Of a stretch of DNA of 64,000 nt, positions 1 through 13,500 are shown piece by piece; within the stretch, counting starts at the first letter, position 1; every line of letters starts with the position of its first letter. Origin of the DNA: Eremophila alpestris peregrina (lineage: Eukaryota > Chordata > Aves > Passeriformes > Alaudidae); NCBI GenBank assembly GCA_009792885.1, contig WMCF01000032.1:6118589-6182588 (forward strand), read 5' to 3'. The notes beneath the pieces were generated by a model. It saw only the letters and a program-made list of their open reading frames with translations. It made no database searches and was not told where the DNA came from. Made by a program: the position numbers and the translations under genes.

Positions 1-3000
1 GATCTAATGGTCAGAGAACTTGGACACAGAATTGCATTAAATAAATTTATTTTAATAATTCCTTTATAGAATCCATTTAATCATTCTGGGAGCCAGCACA
101 GATTTATTTTGGAGTGTTCAAAACAGGTATCCCATCACTCATTCAGCTTTGTCTGCATCCAAACAAATATCTGGATGGCTAACTTTTTTTTCCTTTTAAA
201 TCTTCATTAGTTTCCCACTGCTTCTTTATTTTCTACAGCAGGAAAAAAAGAAATCAAAAAGAAAATGAAAAAGCTGTGCCTGTGGCCTGTCCCTGTGCAA
301 GGTGGGCTCTGCTCAGCACAGAGCAGCAGGAATTGGAGAGTAGGCACAAGGCTCTTCAGATGGGAATCAATCCAGCATTTGCAATCTTACCTTTTTCTCT
401 TCCTGGCATCCCCAATATTGTCCACTGGAAAGGAGAAATGAGGCTTGGAAATTGAGAGACCTTAATTGAGTGCAGCCCAGGAGTGTGTGAAAGGTCCTAA
501 AACAATATCTTTGCAGCCTGTGTTTGGGCAAGATGAGTTAATGTGTTTTACTGCTCCACGGTGGAAGTCCCAGGTTTCACTCAGGCTCTTTCCATCTGTC
601 TCTAAATTGTGTTCACAATTTCATTTTTTTTTTTTTCTGTTTTTCATTTCTTTCCTTTTTGTCTCTCAGTTTTTTCAGCCCTTCATGGGTCCCATGCAGC
701 TGAAAGGTCTGCAATGCCTTCCCCAGTCTCTTTGAAATGAACTCTCTCACGTAGAAGCTGCCAGCAGGGAGACCATTGGACGTGATGTAGCATTCATTTC
801 TCTGCTGCACTGGGTAATGATTTCCTGGTTCCAGGAGCAGGAAATTAAAATTCTGGTGAGAGGATTTGCCCCCTTCCTCACTCAGCAAGGCCCCTGTGCC
901 AGAGCTCAATCACTTCCTCTGCAGCAGCAGGAGCAGAGGGAATGTGATACTGTGGTCATTCAATCAGAGGGAGAAATGCTTTAATCTCTGCTATTCTGTC
1001 TGATAAATGCTTTCTTCTTTGTTCTGAATTCAGATCTCTAGTGCTCCTATTGTTGCAGGGATTGGAGGAGAAAAGAGATCATCCTGTCCAGTTAAGTGTT
1101 CAGTGATGATGCCTTCCTTTATTCCCAGAGGTATTCTGTGATTTAGTCAGAGAAACGCAATTGCAAGAAGGGCAGAAAAAAAACATAGGAAAGAAATGGG
1201 ACTATGTGGCAAATCCCAGCACAGCTTGTAATTTCCCTAAAACAAGGACAGCATGTCTTGTGAGGGACTTTCATTTGTAAAAACCCAGTGGAGACAGAGC
1301 AGCTTCTGCTTCAGCAGAACTTGTGCTCCTTGCTCTGAATATTTGGGGTGCTCAGACGAATTCCTGACCTGTGCAGCCACTTCCTTTGTCGTGTGTTCCT
1401 CTTCCCTGCAGCAGCTGCACAGAAATGTGATGGATGGCTATTGACTCTGCTGCTTTTCTTTTGCTCCCTTGGCTGTATTGACACGAGTTAATAGGGCAGA
1501 AGTGGAACACGGACTTGGTACAAAGTGGAGAGAGATTTTATGTCAATAGGATTTGTAAGATAAGAAATACAGCATTAAGGGTGAGCACACAGGAGAGTTA
1601 ATAGCTAACAAACCACTCAATGTGTTGACAGGAGAAAGACACTGACCAGGAGCCATTTTTCAATGAAAATATGTTTTCTTGTTTGGTGTGATGTGTTATT
1701 AGTAATTAGTTTTTCTCAGTGCTGTCAAATGCTGAGAGATGGGTTGTTGTCTTTTATAATGCTGTTATCATGTTTCATTATGTTGGCTTTATGAGTTTTG
1801 CTTTGATTAGTTGATCACACCATTAGAGGAGAGTGCCTCCGTTTTTATTAATACTACTACATCCATATGCTCCCTTGATTTGGCCACATTAAAAGTGGAA
1901 ATGAGTGTGTTGAATGAAATTTAAGCTTGAAGGTGATTGGAAATGGAAGGCAGGACAAGTTCTGACTGAGCAGTAATAGTTCACCCAGCCTCAAAAGGCT
2001 GTAGATCGTTTGAGCTACTTAATAAATGGAGTGTATATTCTAGAATTTTAAACCAGTTATTAGTAAGGAGCCCACTGGAAAGCTGTACATCCAAATGAGG
2101 AAAAAGCATTTTATATGTTCTTATGTTCAGTGGTTCAAAAAAAAACTCTGCTGAAATGTAGCAGTTGCTTGAAAGGCTGAAGAAACACTTTCATTGGTAC
2201 CAGGGAACAAGTTGAACATCTTAAAACAAGTTCTGTGCTACAGCTGAACAGGACATTGTTGGATGCTCAGAATGTCTCTGAATTACAGAAAGGAGACTGC
2301 CAGGGGCAAGAAGCAGCCCTGGATAACAAATTACAGCAGGTATTTGGAAGCCAGCTAAATACATGTTCACTGGAAGATGAAAGGAGACTCTTCATATCTC
2401 TTATAATTATGAAAAAAGATGAGCTGTGCTGCTGGCAAAGTTATTTTGATGGGCTGACAATTGAAAAATGAGGAGTTTAGTTAAATATTGGAAAGCTAGA
2501 AATGAATGAGAGTGCTTAGACCAAGTTAATTATGCATGGATATGTGCTGTAGGTATGGGGGGATATGGCAAGGGGTATTTAGTGGGCCAAGTTTTCAGTT
2601 TGCCTTTTGTTTGGGAGCTCTTTTTAATGAGAAGGATGTTCAGTGATTTTCATCTGATTAATGTTTGTGGCATTTTAATGTTCTTTTAAAATGGGCATCT
2701 GCATGCATTTCCAAAGGGGCCCTGCCTGGTTTGGCTCATGAAGTTCTTTTGTCCTGGACTTGGGTAGAACTAGAAGAAGAAAAAGCATAATTTAGTGCAC
2801 TGAAGGCCAAAATATTCAACTCATGCCAGAGACAAATAATGGCACAAGCTGAAGAGTTCCCTAGAAATAACCTTTGCTTTGTGACCTTCTTAGGAGAAAG
2901 GAAACAAAGGCAACTTCTTCTCTCTCTTCCTGCTTCAAGTATATATATATATTTTTTTTGGCTTAAAATCTTTATATCTAAACATGCAATAAATATGTTC

Positions 3001-3855
3001 CTTCCTGGGTTTCTGGAAAGATGAAATCCTTTGGTGAAGGACAGTTAGAAAGGCAGTAGAAAGCTCCAGTCTGTTGTAGTAGGGAGTACATCTCATTTAA
3101 CGTGGCAGCAGGAAGTTTTTGTGGGCAGATGGAGGCTGAACTGGCCTTTGGGGTAAGCAGAAATGGTGAATTCAGAACTGAGGACTTGCAGCTTGGGCTG
3201 GAGTTTGCATGGACAGTCACATTTCAGGTGTGTATTATGAATTAGGAGTATTATCAATACTTAGTTCTGTTTTTTTATCTTTACCACATGTTACATGACA
3301 AGGTACAGAATGGTTGATAACCACAGTTTGGTCAGGAGAGCTGGAAGGAGCAAGTTCCTTAGAAAAAAACCCCACCAAGATGAGTGATTTCTATTGAAAT
3401 CTTTCATCATGGCCAAACAGCTGCTATTCCTCTGAAATACCTTGTCAAGGAAGTGTGTTGTGATCAGGTTTATTTTCAGGGCTGTTACCAGTTTTTGGGG
3501 TGTGAACAAGTTCAGACACAGGAGGGATTTGTGTTCCCATATAATCAAACTCAGTCCCTTGACTGGGACCACACAGACACTTGATTTTTGAGTCTCTGCC
3601 AAAGAGATGCTGGCAGTGACATTCTCCTGTTAGGTACCCTGACAGTTGAGCTGTTAATCATGATGGAATTTGGATGGGGCACTTAACTACAAAGCTTTTC
3701 TGTCCTTCTATTAATTAACTGGATTGTCCATCTATCAGTGTCTTCCAAGAGAATACTTGGTGCATGTTCATTTGCATGGACAGTCCCCATCTGCTTTGGG
3801 AATGTCATGCTGAGATCAGTACCTCTGTTTCCAGATAATCAAAGTTTTGGTAAAG
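1..3855 (+). other. Presumed MAD1L1 intron, unique sequence
   Basis: Intron status is inferred from the lone downstream exon. The stretch is AT-rich and CpG-poor, with no recognisable coding exon or interspersed repeat. It holds a pyrimidine-rich patch (about 604-672, with T13 at 624-636) and a (TA)n run at 2940-2951 followed by a T tract. An open frame from about 2180 to 2471 is rich in Gln, Glu and Leu and is discussed in the findings, but I do not call it a gene. Confidence 0.6.
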
Positions 3856-3957
3856 CATAAAATCCCAGGAAGGTTTGGGTTGGAAGAGACCTCAAAGATC
3901 ATCTTGTTCCAACCTCCTGCCATGGGCAGGGACACCTTCCACTAGCCCAGGTTGCTT
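3856..3957 (-). mobile_element. CR1 LINE fragment, 3' end
   Basis: On the + strand this reads as the reverse complement of a CR1 tail. It has a degraded 'aatcccaggaa' start, then GGTTTGGGTTGGAAGAGACC, then 'agatcatcttgttccaacctcctgccatgggcagggacaccttccacta' in pieces, breaking off after 'cccaggttgct'. CR1 is the dominant avian non-LTR retrotransposon and its copies are usually 5'-truncated. Only about 100 bp remain and there is no reverse transcriptase segment. The element is dead and simply marks an old insertion. Confidence 0.9.
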
Positions 3958-6900
3958 TGTAGATGACAGGGATTTTAACCTTTCTGTTTAGAGTGGATGA
4001 CTGGATTTTTTTTTGTCCTAGCCTTTAGTTTTAATACCATTTTTGCAAACACATGCAGAGATGTTGAGGTATTTGCATTGAATGGACTGAATTGTTGCAG
4101 ATTTTTCCTAGGGTATCAGACCAGCTTTTTAATCTAAGAACAGAAGAAATGTGTATTTTTGGAGTAGTTTCATTAGGCTTTGAGTCTGGATGTTCATTGG
4201 CCTCTGGCTGCCTTGGTCACAGCAGAGAGGGGGACAACTCTTTTAAAGCCAGGGAGTTTTGTGCAAAGGAAGGAGCAAGGATATTGCTTTCACTCCAGCC
4301 AAATGCAGAGGCTGCTGGTTTGCTCTCTTTAGTTTGACAGTGGCAAAGAGAAGGGGGATGTGTTCTGTAGCCCACACTTTCAAAAGGAACAGAATTTGGA
4401 GAGGGGAGAGGAAATGTGGGCAATGTAGGGCTGATGTGGGAGGATATTTGATTTATTACTGTATGGGAGGAATTAGACGTGCAACCACAGTCCAAAGGAA
4501 ATTGAGCTTTGCTAGTTAGGTGGTTTTGTGGATTACAGAAGTATCTGATGTTGGGTGTGTGCATAAGGCAATTTAACATGGTCAAAGGAGGCTGCCTGCA
4601 AGGGGGCCTGCTCAATAACAGCTGTTTAAAAAGACTTGTATTTTTCTCCTGACATGCATTGTGTGACTGAGCAGGTTAAGACCATAATTGATTTTCTTAA
4701 ACCCTCTTTTTCTTAATGACTATGGAGCTAAAGAGAGACATTTCAGTCTGGAGAATTTCACTTTGTGTCTTCCAAAGTTGAATCCATTGATTTTTCTGAG
4801 GATTAACATGCTTGGTGTTGTGCTAATTATATGGAACTTTGCAGCAGAAAATTGCAAAAGACTATTGCAGTGGGTGGACTCAATTTACTCTGTATTTTTG
4901 AACTGAATTCCTTTGGCTTTAACTCATATTTTTAATGTTCCTTTTTCTTGGGCTCCAAATGGCCATTTCATCCATGCCTGCATGGCCTGCTCCACCACAT
5001 CAAGGTTGTGGTTGTTTGACATCTGCTTTCTGTTCCCAGTAAGAGCATTAGAAATGTCACCAAGAGATTGATACATGGACAGAAACAAGAGAGGAAAAGT
5101 TCAGGCACTGGAGAAAGAAAGGTTTGATCCTTCAGAGAGCCCTATGATTGGGATTGACTGAGCTTGATTTCAAATTAATAACTAAAACCTTGCAGTGCCT
5201 CTTGCTCATTTATAATTTCTGGTAAATATTCCCTCTTCTGTGGCCTCCTTCCCTTCTGCATCCCTTGTGCTTGTCTCACTTCTCTGGGGCAATCCCAGAG
5301 TTTCTGGTCTCTTCCCTCAGTGCTGCCTCTGCCACTGGGATCCACCTGCTTTGTGTGGAAGGATGGGGAGCTGAAGTGACAAGGAGCTAGAGCTGAGTGC
5401 CAGCAACCAAAAATAACCTCCAGTTTCCACTGCTGACTTCTAAAAAATCAGTCTGTTCCCTTAAAAATGTGCTGGGTGCTGCCAAGTATTGCCACAACAT
5501 CTATGGCTTTGTTAATGTCAGATGCAGTTCTGTTGTTTAAAAAAGAAAAAGGCTGTAGAGCTCTTGCAGTAGCTCTCGAGTGTGTGGCTCACTTGTTGGA
5601 GAGTGAAATGTTACCTTTGAAGTGAACTTTTCGTGTTCTATAGCGGGGGAGAGACTCTAATTTGGGAAGCCATGAAAGTGCTGTTCTGTCTATTCTAAAT
5701 GTTCTGTTGGAAAACTTCTGGAGGAGGATACCTACAAGTGTATCTATTAATCACTTCTACCCAGAAAAGCAATTTGTGAAATGTAATAAGCAATTAAATT
5801 AGATGAATCTCCAAAACAATAAGATGTATTTCTTGAAGTGGTTTGGGCAAGCACAGAACCCTTGGGAAGCAGCAAATAGAATGTGATCTGTGGTAGCTGA
5901 GCACAAGATGCTCAGGTCCATGTGCAGACCTTTCTCACTTGGCTCTAAGAAGAGAGGTTTTCTAATGAAATAGAGTTTTTGTTGGAAAGCAGAACCTAAG
6001 AAAGCATTTTTTTGGTGTGAAGATGTTCCCCTGTTGAGTCACTGCAGTGGGAGTGCTGTAAGATGGACATTCAAACAGCACTCTCACTACTGAGCTGGAT
6101 TTTCTTTACCCTCATCTAATTATTCACATCTAATTTGTTTCAGAAAAGTGGGAGTAGAATGAGTGTGTTTTGCTCAAGCTGTTTAACCAAAGGAGTCAAG
6201 TGCTTGTCTGTTCCTGCTCAGAGCTGCTGGTGCCTCAATGTTGTGGCTGTGTTTAGTGCTGAAGAGCCATGAAAGACAATGAAAATGAGGCATTTCTGGT
6301 TTTGTGCTTGAGAGCTTCCTGAGGTGATGCTGGGTGCATCAAAACTTGTGTCTGCCTTGATCACCCTTCAGTTTTACTGGGAAAGGAATTGTTCCCACAA
6401 AAATGAGGGAAGGTCCTGCACATCACACAGCTGCATGCTCTCTTCTATATTAGTTTTCCTTAATATTGAGTTATATTATAGATCTAAAGACATTAAATTT
6501 TATCTCTGGGGTAGTTTTGTTACTCTTTGGCTCCTTATTACCCTGAGCCCATCAGAGACAAGAGCTATTGTGTTGTTTCAGTTGCAAAACAAATCCACAA
6601 AGGAGTTATTATCTTAATTAGTTTGAAATGTAATTTCATTCAAGCTGTAACAAACAAGTAGGTACAAATAAAGCAGGTAATAGGGGGAAACAGGAAAGAA
6701 TGATAAGCCTTGCTGGGTGGACTCTGCTAAGTATAGCTTGATGGTTGTTAGCTGTTTAACTGTTTGGAGTGTTGAAATCCCATATCTGGCAAAAGCTGTT
6801 TTATAAATGAGACATCTGAGGCAGAGTTTAAATGGGTTAAATGAGCTGACCAAGCAGCACAAATTCATTTTGCATCACAAGACCATACAGTTCTTCCAAT

Positions 6901-9900
6901 GCTCAGTAAACATTGGTGTATTTATTGTATTGCTCTCTGTTTCCCTTAGCTTGAGAGGGTGATGGATAGTAATAGTAGCACTGGCTAAATTCAGGCTCAA
7001 TTGTTCTTCTCTGGAGAGTTGTTGCTTTGTATCTTGTGCTTTGTAAGAGACTTTTTCTTTTGCTGGTGTTTGGGGCTGAGGTTGTTTGCACCTCTTCTGA
7101 GCCCAAATCTCATCTGCCAAGAAATTGTTGGATTTCTCTAATCCTGTGTAGTTAATTCAGGTTATTTTTATTCCCTTTTAATCTCTCTCAAAGGATTGAA
7201 GAAGTCCAGAACTGACTCCTGGCCAAATGATTCCAAAGGTTGTTGATGATAAAAAGAGCAGTTTGGTATTTCTCCTTTATTTTCCCTTCAAAGGTTGTAC
7301 CTTTCCTTGCCAGATGTAAAGGCCTTGTGTAAAATTAAACCCCTGTTTCTGTTTTTGGGTAAAAATAACAATGCAGGAGGGTATGTACTTAATGGCTTTG
7401 TGTATTCCCTGGATGATTGCAGTAGCTCAGCTGCATAAAAAGCTGGCATTTAGCAGACCAGGTCCAGAGTGGATTGGATCAATGCAGTGCAGAATTGAAG
7501 TCAGTGGAGGTGGATATAAATGCATTTCTCCTTCCATAACAATTAAATGACATTTTTTTCCTGAAGATCCAGATTGTGACCACCTTTAGACACAGACAGA
7601 TCAGGTCTCCAGTTTGCCTGTTGTTCAGTGCCTGGAACAGCTTGATGCTGGTTAGCATTTGACAGTGATGAACTCATTTCAGCCAAACCTTTCTCATGTC
7701 AGATGCACATTATTGGTCTTCCTGTGTCCCTCTTGCCTTTGAGGAAAGCCTGTTTATATCAGATGTTTCCTTGTTTGTGCATTGCTGGCACATTGCTGCT
7801 GCACACAGACCTCACACTCTCCCTTCTTTTAATGCTGCAATTGGCATTTCACTCCTCTGCTCTTTATTCCGTGCACTGAGGAAAACCTTGGGTGTTAACC
7901 AGGGCTGAGTTTCATTTATTTATTTATTCCAGGGTTGTAAACAGACTTGCTTCCTGTGTGGGAGTAAAGCCAGGCACTTTCTTGATTTGTTACACAGCAG
8001 CAGGGGGATCAGGACTCCCTGCAGGCTGCTGAACCCAGTCTGGAATATATTTTATTGCTCTTTCACAGACCCCTCTTTGCCCAGGATAACTTCAGAAAGA
8101 ATGTTCTGAGCTTGCAGAAGTACTTAAGATGAGGGTATTGTGGCAAACTTGCTGCTATTTTTAGCTGTTTCATAGAGGAAATGGGTACTGATGATGTGCT
8201 GGGTCTTCATGTCATTCATTTGTCCATCTAAAATTCCTGTCTTTAGATCCCAGACTGGCCTTTCCTCCTGAACTGCCCCATTTCTCCTGCTCTGACACCT
8301 TCTGACTGAGCTGCTGTCTGTTCTCAGTCTTTGATATAATTTTTTGAGTGTGTGGTGTGTCTGTGTAGACACCTCTGCTGCAGATTTCACTATTTTTATC
8401 AAGTTGCTCTTGCCAAAGTGCCAGATTTGCTGTCTCCATTTTCTCCAGTGTTGTTGGTGATATTTGGGATTCTCCTTTCTTAGCTTTATGGAGATTTAAG
8501 GTACTTCCTGTGGAAACTCATTAGGTCTAATTTGTGTAAGCACTCATTGTGTGTAGGCTTTGATCTTCATTTTTTCCAGTCCTAGGATTTTGCTAAATGA
8601 TGAGCTGGAAAGACTGTAAATAAATATATTTGTGTACATTGTGCAGTACCTTGTGAAAGGTGTCAATAAGGTCTAAAGAATGGTAATTTTTCAGCTTCAC
8701 TGACAGCCCTCACCCCCCAATTTACCCTAAATTTAAACATAATATTTCATGAGGGAGAACTTCAGTGTGATAAATGATTATAAAGCTGAAGGAATATTGA
8801 ATATTTACCAAAACTAAGAGCATTAGTTTGCATGTCTGCTTTGTGCCAGAGTGAAATAATTAGCACAGGAACTGTATGATAAACCTGTAGTGACTCAACA
8901 CAGTCATCTGATAATTTAAAAATGTTATTAAGAGATGACTCTTCAGAGGAATTGCTTAAAGCCTTGTGGAGACTAATGACTTGTGCAGTGCCTTGTGGGT
9001 TCAGCTGAGTTGCTTCCTCACCTCTGGCATGGTGCTCCCCTATGGGATGGTGATCCTATTCCTGTGGCCCTGACTTCAGGGCTGTGCCCTCCATTTCTAT
9101 TATGCCATGTCATAATTTCACTCCTTGCTAGTTTTCAAGCCTTCCCTAGGTAGCAAAGATCCTCTTCTAAGGTATATTTTAAAAACTAAACCCATCCAAA
9201 GCAATCTCAAAAATCTGCTATTGTCAGCTGTAAGTTTTTCTCTTTTTTTGCATCATTCTCCTGGTGTTATTTCCCATTTTCAAGGCACCTTTAGACAAGT
9301 GCAGGAGGGACTGTTGTGATTGATTGGGACTTTGGGCTGCTGCTCCTTTCTCCTACCCCCAGGTCCAGTGTGATCCAGGGCTGTATTATCACATCCTTGA
9401 TTGTCTGCATCCTTTGTGCTAGCTGATGGAAATAACAAAAGAGTTTGTTAGAAAAAATTCCAACTTTTTACCTGCTAAACTCAATCCAGCCTTGGGCATT
9501 TTTGATAAAACAGTTTGGAAAAACCAGGAAGATGTGTGCTGGGTTTTTCCCCCCCTCTCTCTGAGAGGCTTCTGCTGAGGTTTGTAGAAGGGCATTCTAA
9601 CAATAGTCGGTTCTGTAGGAGGTGAATTTGTGTTATGCCATCTATATTTTAGTAGAGAAGGACAGGATTGAACAGACATATGACTAAAATGCATCTTAGA
9701 AAGATCCATTAGTTAGAAATGGCCTCTGGAGCACACAGCATCTGCCATGGAGACTGTGGCAGGAGCCAGTGAAGAGCTGCAGCTCCTCACCCATTTATTT
9801 TCATGTGGAAACGCAGCGATTTGGAAACATCTGATTCCTTTTACCTGGAAAATTGACAAATCCCTCCAGCATCCCGACCCCCCTGGATGTGCTGCAATCC

Positions 9901-10463
9901 CTCCCACTTGAAATGCAGTCCTCCAGGACAAGAATTTCTTAGCAGCAAATGAATTTTCTAATGAGCTTTCCTTCCAAAGCAGTGAGGAGATGCCAAGTGA
10001 CGCGTTGGGAAGTGCCAAGCAGGAGGGAAATGGCTCTTCTGTGCCCACTGTCATAAACAGGATGTGGTTTGTTTACAGTCCTCACTTGCTCTCTGCAGTT
10101 CCCTGTCAGGGCTGTGCACGAATGAGCCTCCCTGCAATGGCCTGGAGAAATCTGAGGTTTCTGAGCCAATATCAAATATTGTGTCAGAGGAGGAAGTGGC
10201 TCCGGGCGAAGGAGCAAACAAAATTAAGCATTGTATCTTGGATTCTTCTGTGCTTTTCTGGGGCATTTATCATTCTGACTGTGCAGCTGTGATGCAGCTG
10301 ACTGCAGAGCAGAGGAAATTTAATAAAGTGGGAGGGTAACTGCTGGGTGACTAATTTTAAGAGGAGCTACATTGAAAAGCCTTTGTAATGGGATGGTTTT
10401 GGAATGGGGATAAGGGTTTGTGAAGAGGTACATGACAAGAAAACAGTCTTGAAAGTTGTAAGA
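3958..10463 (+). other. Presumed MAD1L1 intron, unique sequence
   Basis: No exon, RNA gene or clear interspersed repeat was recognised. The sequence is AT-rich with scattered T-runs and a short TTTA run near 7915-7926. Open frames here, such as 4217-4615 and 8124-8439 on the minus strand, overlap each other in several frames and show no domain. Their composition follows the local base content, so they are treated as chance. Confidence 0.55.
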
Positions 10464-10523
10464 AGAATAAAATGGAGTAGTTCAGTTGTAAGTGACCCAG
10501 AATGATCATCTAGTCCAACCTCC
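10464..10523 (-). mobile_element. Diverged CR1 LINE 3'-end scrap
   Basis: About 60 bp resemble the reverse complement of a CR1 terminus: 'agaataaaatgg', then 'gttgtaagtgaccc', then GATCATCTAGTCCAACCTCC. The last block is the most diagnostic. Similarity stops at about 10523 and the following C-rich text does not continue the element. It is more decayed than the other copies in the window, so it may be older or from another CR1 subfamily. Confidence 0.65.
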
Positions 10524-13500
10524 AAGGAAACAACTTCAGGGTTTTTTACCCTATCACCCCCAAAAATCCACATAAAACCCTTTGGCATTGGTTGGAGTTC
10601 TTCACACAGTGCTGAGGGGGTTCTGCTGACCATCTCACAGCTCAGGTGCAGCAGAGTTAGAGTTACAAACATTGTCAGAGCTCTGTGAGGAAAACCCCAG
10701 GACCTGGTGCTTTTGCCATTAAAGATTGCTGAGCTCATGTGCCATGAAATGCTCTGTGCACATCACATCTGGTGATGCTCCACTGTGGTGTGAGTGAAAC
10801 TTGCCTTGGAGTGACAGCAAACACACCAAGGTCCCATGGCTGTGGGCTATGGCACGTGCTGCTCCTGCAGGAAAGGCACTGTGAACAATCTAATTAGGCC
10901 AAGTTTTATTCTCTGAGGCTTCCCTGCCAATAAAAGCTCCTCGCCTCGAAAAATGAAATTGAGCTGTAGCCCAGAGTAATGTGATTTGCATTAGAGCAGA
11001 TTGTGAACATAAGGTAAATTTTTAAGTATCCAAGTAATTTAGTGACTGAAGTTTTACAGGAATTCTGTGGTGCTTAAACAGTTTGTGGCTCTCACAGATT
11101 TCTAAGAAAAGGATCTGATGCTTGTGAGTTGACATTCTCTGTTTTCCTGCATACATGGATCTCTTCCTGTATATATCTTACACAACATGAATAATTCAGT
11201 GCTTGTAAATAGACAGGCAGACGTGTTGAACTGGAAAGTCAGGGGTTTCTTTGTTGATAGTCTGTATTTTAGTTGTTGTGTAAAGAAGGCAAATACAAGA
11301 CGTTGAAGCAGCGCTGTTTACATCACCCCAGGAGTGTTGGTGCTCACGTTTACCTGCTCCTCTTTTAAATCAGTTCTTTGATTCCTTGGCACTAATTTAC
11401 CAGCTCAGGTTTCTCTGAAGGGACATTTGGGTGGCCTTGTCTTTTTTGGGGCTGCAAAGGCCACCAACATTCCCTGGGTGTTCAGCCAGCCTGCTGCTGC
11501 TCTGGCTGAGCATTTTGGTGATGCCTCAGTATTCTGAGTTTTCCCTTTGCCACCCAGGACACTGACAGCTGAAAAGGCTAATTGGGATAAGGTGTAGGGA
11601 GGAAGAGGAATTCCCAGAACTCAGACAATAAACAGAATTAATTTGGTTGGTGCACAGGTTGGTTTGTGGAGCGAGGCTGTTGGTGTCCCTGCTCTCATGG
11701 TGAATCAAGGAACAACTTGCTGTCAGAAGAGGGAGAAATCATTTGTACTGAGTTTAGATAAACTCCCAGTGGCTGCAGACTTGTCTTTAAGGGTTTGTGC
11801 AGGGATTTAGTGCTGTGCTCTGTCTGAGTGAGGGAATGAGAACTGCAAGCTGCCATCCATTGGTGTGGATGGCTTTTTGTTTTTAAGTCACTGCTCATTA
11901 TTGAGGAAAATAGTGAGAGAGTCACTGCTTGTATAATTTTCAGGAATAAAAATCAAATGTCATTTACAAACTGAGGCTACAATGCAGGATGGATGAATAT
12001 TTCAGGAAGCAAAGTCATGTCAGTATTAACAGACAGTGAGCATTTCTAATACAAACTGGAAGGGCCACTGTAGCAAGCCAGCACTTCCTAATCTTACAAG
12101 CACAAATAGGTGTTGGATTTAACTCTTGCATCTTTGAGTCCGAAATATTTGTGTTTACCTTGTTATTGTGCTTTCCTCTCCTCATCTGGAGGGAAAAACA
12201 AGTGGTTTGGTAAGAGAAGAGTTACTACAAAATAATACCCTACAGAAGTGAAACCATCAGCCCAGCATGGAGCAATCCTTCCTTACACAAATACCATTTA
12301 GCCGTAAGAAATACAGAGTTCATCTCTTTGTACAGAAGATAGATGGGTTTGCAATCTGCAGAGGGGAATATGAATCCAGCTGTTTGTATTATGATTATTA
12401 TTTCTTTTTGATTATAGGCTGTTTGTGCCTAAGGAGAACAGCCAGGCTGAGGGATGGGTGTGCATTGTGCTGGCAAATCCAGTTTGGTGTTTTGTCCCAG
12501 GCGAAAGGAGGGCGACAGAAATGCTGATGGAAAAAATAGAAAAAAAACCTTAAAGCAATGAGAACTGTTTTCTTAACAGCATCCATAAAGCTGGGACTTG
12601 ATGGTGTATTCTTGAAATATCTTTTTCTAGCACACTAAAATTTTCAAGGGCTTCTTGCTATTTAGTTTCTCAGCTGCTGTATTTATAACATCCAAGGTAG
12701 AAAAGCTCCTGCTGATCAGAGGGTGTCGGGAGATTTGGGAACTCTGGTGTCACCAATATATTCTGTAAATAAGTCTCATTGACTTTATTAATAAACCAAA
12801 TGTGGGAGAATGTGGGAGGTGTCTCTGAAATGAAAGTGCTGTGTTCTGCAGCTCCTCAGAGGCAGCATGGCAGCCTTGGTGCTGTCTCACTTCCCCCAAA
12901 GGGCTGCTTTGGAGGCAGGCAGTGAGCTGGAGGAATTGTTGCAGATGTGGCATCTTGGCTTTCCAGCCTTCCTTCCCAGGAGCTTGTGGTTTCTTCCTGG
13001 AATGTGTTTTGATTGTGTTAGGTGAAGGTGGAGCAGTGTGCAGGGAATGGGCACGCTCAGGGAGTATCTGCTGCTGTCTGGAGACCTCATCCAGCCCAAG
13101 CTCCATCACAGGAGACATGGGATGATGTAGGATTTGTCTGGGCAGATTTAATATCTCCCAAGGGGCTGCTAGCACAGGGATGGGGAATGTGGAGGTACCA
13201 ACTTCCATGACCTAGTTGTAATTCCTTGGAACATATGCCCTGTAAATGTGCATTTTACACAAACATGACTTTACTTACCTTTGGCAGTGGAGACCAGTGG
13301 ATGCAGCTCTCCTCCCCACTGGTTTGATTGTATCTCACAAGGATTAACTAATCTCTTCCCCATCTTGGTTTAAAATTAATTGATTTCTGCTCTGAGCTCC
13401 TGAAAATTTTAGCATTCTCAGATGTGAAGCATCATGACATCACACCCTGGGAGCATCAGAAATCCTGTGGCCCTGGGTGGAAAGTCAGTGTTCTGAGAGC

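Noticed and set aside
8124..8439. Two overlapping minus-strand frames with polar, coil-like translations, considered as a retroelement remnant
   Set aside because: No retroviral or LINE motif could be seen, no LTR or tail flanks them, and the frames contradict each other.
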